From Promethearchaeota archaeon (lineage in GTDB: Archaea > Asgardarchaeota > Lokiarchaeia > Sigynarchaeales > SOKP01), in contig JAEOUI010000406.1 of NCBI GenBank assembly GCA_016839425.1, forward strand, positions 1 to 8,002: 8,002 bases of DNA. Direction: 5' to 3'. Shown in pieces: positions 5,501 through 8,002 of this stretch. The notes beneath the pieces are model-generated. The model searched no databases. It saw nothing but the letters and a program-made list of their open reading frames with translations, and was not told where the DNA came from. How positions within the stretch are numbered: position 1 is the stretch's first letter; the number at the start of each line of letters is the position of its first letter. The translations under genes and the position numbers were made by a program.

Positions 5501-6313
5501 ATTTAATTGCGAGAATAGGATCGAAGCTTCTTCGTAAAGCTCAATAGCAGACTCATAATCCTGCTCCGTTGCTTTTTGTGAGGCTTTAATTGCTAATTTA
5601 TAAGCTAGATCGGACAAATGTCTCTCTTTTTTTTTAGCTATGTCAGAATCTTCTTCGGAAATGGATTTTACTTGAAGGTCAGCAGTTGATTGAATCACGG
5701 GTTCTGAAATAGGTTCGTCAATTGTTTGTATCGTTTCACTCCTTTTTAGGAACGCCTCCTTTTTTAAATAGCAATTTCCTATAAGTAATTCAAGTTCGCT
5801 AATTCTGTCGTTATCGCTGATATCATTATAAATGTTAAGCGCTTCATCATATTTTTCTATGGCGTCGTCAAATTCTTCAATTTCTTCTAGTTCTTGAGCT
5901 TCTTTAATTAATTTTTGAGCGACTTCAGAGAGACTCGAAATTTTTAACTGTTCTTCATCATTTAACATTTCCTCGGCAGGAACATCGATTTTTTCACCAG
6001 TTGGTTCGGATTCCGTGGCTTTTACTTGATGCTCAATAAAGGATTGTTCTTTTAAAAGATATATTTCCGAAATTTTTTGCTCAATGGCGCTAATTTCAGA
6101 AGTTCTATCTATTTGAGAGTATATACCTATTGCTTGTCGTAACATCTCAATTGCATCGTCATAATATTGAGAATTGATCAAATTAATTGCATGAACAACT
6201 ACCTCGTACCCTTCTGCAGCGATGTCCTCTTCCATTTCCAATAAATCAGAGAAAAAGGCCTCCTTAGTTGGATCAGGCTTGCTTTCGTCCCATTCTTCTT
6301 TTTCTTCATTCAT
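2579..6313 (-). CDS. Giant helical-repeat (TPR/MIT-like) coiled-coil protein
   Basis: A soluble, almost entirely alpha-helical protein of 1,244 residues; no signal peptide or membrane segment is visible. Residues below are numbered from a TTG 12 nt upstream (6325), giving 1,248. I prefer the ATG at 6313 because it is a standard start codon and a GAGGT lies just before it. Ten helical modules have an aromatic residue at 55, 152, 257, 386, 507, 634, 752, 866, 982 and 1081, in a [YF]-x-x-[AIGS]-[IT] pattern. A site exactly 19 residues later is Trp in five of them. Modules 4-7 enter with Pro-Tyr/Phe and leave with a D-x-[KR]-L-R linker. Long Lys/Glu-rich stretches (about 806-850 and 905-965) look like coiled coil or single helix. 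The C-terminus (1135-1195) is helical and non-repeat, then a basic tail. Probably a scaffold; the modules resemble TPR hairpins or MIT three-helix bundles. The exact role is unknown. Confidence 0.85.
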   Translation of the reverse strand: MNEEKEEWDESKPDPTKEAFFSDLLEMEEDIAAEGYEVVVHAINLINSQYYDDAIEMLRQAIGIYSQIDRTSEISAIEQKISEIYLLKEQSFIEHQVKATESEPTGEKIDVPAEEMLNDEEQLKISSLSEVAQKLIKEAQELEEIEEFDDAIEKYDEALNIYNDISDNDRISELELLIGNCYLKKEAFLKRSETIQTIDEPISEPVIQSTADLQVKSISEEDSDIAKKKERHLSDLAYKLAIKASQKATEQDYESAIELYEEASILFSQLNWEHEIIKIENALNEINRARAGPVEKITDELEVSLEEHPFIEPTPISEDLTPSFEEKRMQDALEAESKRQEDRLFEENISKMVESIEKKVREYETALRKDVKTALDTIETPYQEGINVYTEIKQLLLDRGWDNQIDPYTNQINIYRQKLEKDQKLRLIEENKLQRQMEIEKIHVIDPPRGKIEEQSNIIEPTPPKEEELSIEIRVNELLDNIQKMDREYELELKKGNFIDCPYPAIINIYQSIQNLLIEKGLNQAASIYNNPIRLYKEKIQKDNKLREIQAQKTQDEAKKEQEEIQTMENIEAHLVEFEKKMDVLEKIRKEEAEEQSFNSKIDEMIREIDKMDREYTLALKKKNFINRPYEKIIDIYKTIQKLLKEKGLEQQALAYHSSIKLYKKKIEQDDKLRQIEARKAQRDKEFSESYKVKTQVKQPVLEEHAKNKAAEREIASKAMKLIDEAENAAKSYEASLKKDILSVESPFDAIISNYREARRLFLDINWNEEASRLITTIKFYKDKKQRDERLRELELKKIEQSNAQQRQLERRRQELEKLEIERKKKEDIEHQENIRKEKKEKRDKALLLMDQGKRELIQGNYEASIKLYEESLAILKEIEWDKGISMVKESIIAIKDKIKKIERESELKRQMQERKEKVKNQLEDHLQKVKERNILEEESKKNLLMEKQKEKKQEKEISSEAYALLEQGTSLLEKKQFKEATDKYIAARDLFKKIGWQLEVSRINSDLLFKVMKEQKQYEKLMSLRQKSSKEKEQRDELLKQAQRSPKDIIKKVERSEINTNENIAAANLAIDDLKYNEAIFILKTTIKILKDQGKHTEVVRLKKLTSELIDKSLVPIIAIESLDIKQDIEAFEEVFKALDKSNLSLYRNQTMKAVSQLIEAKYGLESLELPNREKYLQQINRLLKKYKMRMGNKTEGVIIKTKDVVQGEDDSNRRDLLKKRIEARRAEREKRIKDLLKSDKKE
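2585..2600 (+). terminator. T-runs downstream of the ribbon-helix-helix gene
   Basis: Plus-strand runs of six and five T lie 20-35 nt after the regulator's stop, inside the last codons of the convergent giant gene. They could end the regulator's transcript. Confidence 0.35.
4268..4483 (-). repeat. Module 6 of the giant protein, close copy of module 5
   Basis: Encodes residues 615-686. It aligns without gaps to residues 488-559 (4649-4864), with 44 of 72 residues identical, including K-M-D-R-E-Y at the start and the D-x-K-L-R linker at the end. This is the most recent-looking internal duplication in the gene. Confidence 0.8.
4649..4864 (-). repeat. Module 5 of the giant protein, close copy of module 6
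   Basis: Encodes residues 488-559, the partner of 4268-4483 (44 of 72 identical). It carries C505-P506-Y507 where module 6 has R-P-Y, and both have Leu instead of Trp at the +19 site. Confidence 0.8.
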
Positions 6314-6401
6314 AAACCTCAACAATCCAAATTAAATTAAATTTTATTAGAAATAATTTCCTTGCCAGCTAATTATATTATTCAGCAATGCTTTAAAAAT
6401 T

Positions 6402-6411
6402 CATTATAAAC
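6402..6411 (-). promoter_or_regulatory. Possible TATA box of the giant repeat-protein gene
   Basis: Minus-strand GTTTATAATG is the best TATA match in the 156-nt spacer, about 93 nt before the ATG, and would give a leader near 65 nt. A weaker A+T-rich element at 6336-6350 lies nearer the start. The choice between them is uncertain. Confidence 0.3.
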
Positions 6412-6469
6412 ATAATAATTATCGAATTTCAAGGCTACAAGTAAATAGGGCGCTATAATTTAGATAGAT

Positions 6470-6859
6470 TTAAACAGATTTCATAAATTTATTGATATAT
6501 TCGTCGCAAATCGTGCCTCCTTCGTTAGTTAGAGCCCATCCATCAACAGTCTTTCGAACCAAATTTAAAGATTCAACCTCGTTTAGTATTGATAATATAT
6601 CGCTTTCTGACTTGGTAATATTAAAATCTTCTTTCAAGCAAGTTGCAATCTGGTCTAATCTAACGGGCTGATTGAATTCGTCCTCCATGACGCCAATGCT
6701 GGCGAGGACTTGATGTTGTTGCGACATCGTTTCATCCATTTCATGGGACATTTCATCAAGAAGCCACGAATGAGCTGAAAGCATTTCCTTAATGGTCTTG
6801 TCGTCTCCTTGTTCAAACGCTGCTTGAAAATCATCCCTTATTTTTTTTTTCTTCACCAT
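6470..6859 (-). CDS. Winged-helix DNA-binding protein
   Basis: A 129-residue protein, probably a transcriptional regulator. After a basic start (V-K-K-K-K) comes a helical N-terminal part (residues 8-45) containing S31-W-L-L and a Met/Glu-rich stretch. Residues about 48-125 fit a winged helix: helix 1 at 48-61, helix 2 at 67-77, recognition helix 3 at 83-98, then the strand-turn-strand wing V101-R-K-T-V-D-G-W108-A-L and a final helix 113-126. The order and lengths match archaeal wHTH regulators, though no specific family can be named. The ATG at 6859 has AGGTT 6 nt upstream. It lies 128 nt downstream of the V4R gene on the same strand, with its own TATA-like sequence, so the two may be separately transcribed. 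Because V4R domains bind small hydrophobic ligands and are often paired with regulators, a functional link is possible. No target is evident. Confidence 0.8.
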   Translation of the reverse strand: MVKKKKIRDDFQAAFEQGDDKTIKEMLSAHSWLLDEMSHEMDETMSQQHQVLASIGVMEDEFNQPVRLDQIATCLKEDFNITKSESDILSILNEVESLNLVRKTVDGWALTNEGGTICDEYINKFMKSV

Positions 6860-6865
6860 GATTAC

Positions 6866-6871
6866 AACCTA
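6866..6871 (-). promoter_or_regulatory. Ribosome binding site of the winged-helix gene
   Basis: Minus-strand TAGGTT provides an AGGT core ending 6 nt before the ATG at 6859 and supports that start. Confidence 0.45.
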
Positions 6872-6905
6872 CAATAATGTATCATACTTTCTTAATGATT
6901 AAAAG

Positions 6906-6917
6906 AAAATATATATC
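6906..6917 (-). promoter_or_regulatory. TATA-box promoter of the winged-helix gene
   Basis: Minus-strand GATATATATTTT is centred about 53 nt before the ATG, predicting a start near 6886 and a leader of about 27 nt that includes the Shine-Dalgarno sequence. Confidence 0.45.
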
Positions 6918-6987
6918 TATCGCTTTGTTAAAACTCGTGATTCGTTCCATTTCAACATATAGTTTGAATTTATTGATAAAAGGAGAT

Positions 6988-7485
6988 TTAATTCCTTGCA
7001 ATCGTGTATTCGCACGATTTCGCGTTTGGATCGTCAATAACACATTGAGTTTCAGTCACGACAATTCGAGAATTTGGTAAATAGATAGCGTACTCTCCAA
7101 ATCCCGAAAGCATTCCTTTAATGAAGTAACAGACGAATTTTTGAGGATTGTCCAATTCTTTTGCTATGTTTTCCTTATGCGAAATCACAATCTGTTTTTC
7201 CGATACTTCTTTTACTTCAAATTTCCCCCATCCAAGTTGAGACAGCGTGCTAATAAATAGATTAGTTAAGTCTTTCAAATTTTTAGGTTTCATGCTAATT
7301 TCCCAGTTTTGAATAAAGTCTCGACCTGCCCTTTTACCGAGCCAAACCAGCAAGGAAACAACACCTTCACCGTATATAGAGGCTAAGATGTCAATGATTT
7401 GCGGTGGGAAAAAAACAAATCTATCATTGAAAAGTTCATACTTTCCCGTGTGATATTTCAATCCCGTTAATTTTAAGTTCTTCAT
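6988..7485 (-). CDS. V4R-domain (4-vinyl reductase-like) protein
   Basis: A 165-residue cytosolic protein with a V4R domain, the small-molecule-binding module also found in bacteriochlorophyll subunit BchJ and in the sensory part of XylR/DmpR regulators. The N-terminal part (residues 1-30) has short strands with F23-V-F-F-P-P. A helix at about 30-60 contains G39-E-G-V-V-S-L-L-V-W-L-G, followed by a second helix around 68-84. The second half shows the typical signature: G85-W-G-K-F-E-V strand, I99-V-I-S strand, a helix with C119 and G124-x-x-x-G-F-G, then V142-V-T-E145-T-x-C148 and C158-E-Y-T-I. The C148 and C158 pair matches conserved cysteines of the family that can hold a metal. The length is normal for a stand-alone V4R protein. 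The ATG at 7485 has no Shine-Dalgarno sequence, and a TATA box 28 nt upstream suggests a leaderless transcript. The ligand is unknown. Confidence 0.88.
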   Translation of the reverse strand: MKNLKLTGLKYHTGKYELFNDRFVFFPPQIIDILASIYGEGVVSLLVWLGKRAGRDFIQNWEISMKPKNLKDLTNLFISTLSQLGWGKFEVKEVSEKQIVISHKENIAKELDNPQKFVCYFIKGMLSGFGEYAIYLPNSRIVVTETQCVIDDPNAKSCEYTIARN

Positions 7486-7504
7486 TATTAATATCTTTGT
7501 GATT

Positions 7505-7519
7505 TGTTATTATATAACA
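7505..7519 (-). promoter_or_regulatory. TATA box of the V4R gene inside a palindrome
   Basis: The TATA-like core TATATAA is centred about 28 nt before the ATG. It lies within TGTTAT (7505-7510) and ATAACA (7514-7519), exact reverse complements around a 3-nt centre. A repressor bound there would block the promoter, but no binding evidence exists. Confidence 0.4.
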
Positions 7520-7899
7520 TTTACTAGAATTTAATTGAAAAAATTATGAGATCGAATTTTAAAAAGAATCTAATGTATTTTAAAATATAATAGACATAAA
7601 ATTTTAAAATTCAAAACGATAATAAACGAGTTAAAACAATAATTACATTATTAATACTCTTTTATTAACCTTAGTTTAGCATTAATGGATTATTTTAAAT
7701 ATCGTAATTTGAAAACTAGCCACGATTTTTTATTGAAATGGATTTTGAAAAAACACTTACTTCAAAAAAATACATTATCAATTTATAAAAGAGTTATGAT
7801 GTGAATTATTTAAGGAAAAAATAATAAAGGAATGACGAAATGTGAAAAAAGGCAATAAAAACATATTTTCTTCATTATTTTTTCCAATTAAAAAATCTA
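7520..7899. other. A+T-rich divergent spacer without a recognised gene
   Basis: This is the spacer between the V4R gene and the partial ABC ATPase gene. Both strands hold only very short frames, the clearest being an 8-codon plus-strand frame at 7832 preceded by AAAGG. No structured RNA, repeat array or mobile-element end was seen. It contains the TATA-like TTTATAAAAG at 7782-7791. Confidence 0.5.
7782..7791 (+). promoter_or_regulatory. TATA-like promoter upstream of the partial ABC gene
   Basis: TTTATAAAAG is a near-consensus archaeal TATA element. Transcription would start near 7812, giving a leader of about 90-120 nt before the candidate starts at 7900 or 7930. Assignment to that gene is by position and strand only. 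Confidence 0.35.
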
Positions 7900-8002
7900 A
7901 TGAAAGATAAAAATAATATAGAATGCAAAATGACAAAGAGCAATTTAAATTACGAAATATTTACTGAAAATCTAACAAAGATTTATGGAAAATGGCAAAA
8001 AC
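7900..8002 (+). CDS. ABC transporter ATP-binding protein (N-terminal fragment)
   Basis: Only the first 34 codons are inside the window; the frame continues past the edge. The end of the fragment reads I-F-T-E-N-L-T-K-I-Y-G-K-W-Q-K. This matches the conserved opening strand of ABC-type nucleotide-binding domains (typically I-x-V-x-N-L-T-K-x-Y-G), which stacks the aromatic residue against ATP adenine about 20 residues before the Walker A loop. The Walker A, signature and Walker B motifs would lie beyond the edge, so the call rests on one short motif. The frame is open from 7846. The ATG at 7900 gives the longer form, while the ATG at 7930 gives a lead-in more typical of the family. Neither has a convincing Shine-Dalgarno sequence. 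Substrate and partner permease cannot be told. Confidence 0.5.
   Translation, partial: MKDKNNIECKMTKSNLNYEIFTENLTKIYGKWQK

Larger units (their letters stand above)
2972..6223 (-). repeat. Array of ten degenerate helical modules in the giant protein
   Basis: Protein-level repeat covering residues about 35-1118. The key aromatic residues are 97, 105, 129, 121, 127, 118, 114, 116 and 99 residues apart. Within each module the segment from the aromatic to the Trp/Leu/other site keeps an ungapped 19-residue spacing in all ten copies. Most copies are too diverged to align as DNA. Confidence 0.8.

Noticed and set aside
7656..7794. Ten-base inverted pair ACTCTTTTAT / ATAAAAGAGT in the right-hand spacer
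   Set aside because: The arms are about 120 nt apart and of low complexity, and the second arm is simply part of a TATA-like element.
7832..7858. An 8-codon frame with AAAGG before it, upstream of the ABC gene
   Set aside because: Too short to judge and its ribosome site is too close to the ATG; a leader peptide cannot be supported from one sequence.

Overview
This A+T-rich window looks archaeal and most resembles an Asgard (Lokiarchaeia-like) lineage. The evidence is indirect. Promoters have TATA-box spacing, and some genes carry Shine-Dalgarno sequences while others look leaderless. The gene set includes a ribbon-helix-helix regulator with an F-P-N-R-S-E-A-I-R core, double zinc ribbons, a V4R protein, a winged-helix protein and a very long Lys/Glu-rich helical-repeat protein. 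There is no rRNA or other marker gene to fix the taxonomy, so the placement is an inference.

Layout from left to right. A GNAT acetyltransferase (minus strand) lies at 142-642. A two-gene minus-strand unit at 833-1398 encodes two tandem paralogous zinc-ribbon proteins. After a 309-nt A+T-rich spacer comes a 107-residue protein of unknown function (minus, 1708-2031). It is divergent from a 72-residue ribbon-helix-helix regulator (plus, 2346-2564). The 314-nt divergent spacer holds an inverted repeat and two short G+C-richer islands. The regulator converges, with 14 nt between stop codons, on a giant gene (minus, 2579-6313) for a soluble, all-helical repeat protein of about 1,244 residues. Further right are a winged-helix protein (minus, 6470-6859) and a V4R-domain protein (minus, 6988-7485). 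A 414-nt A+T-rich spacer follows, then the first codons of a probable ABC-transporter ATPase (plus), cut by the window edge.

There is no long operon; most genes have their own promoter-like sequence, and only the zinc-ribbon pair is clearly co-transcribed. The most striking object is the giant repeat protein. It carries ten helical-hairpin modules at intervals of 97-129 residues. Each has an aromatic residue exactly 19 positions before a site that is Trp in five modules. The order is three plain modules, four modules with a Pro-aromatic entry and a conserved D-x-[KR]-L-R exit linker, then three plain modules. It resembles TPR or MIT-type helical bundles and is probably a scaffold; its partners cannot be read from the sequence. 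The winged-helix and V4R genes could form a regulator and ligand-sensor pair, but that rests on proximity only.
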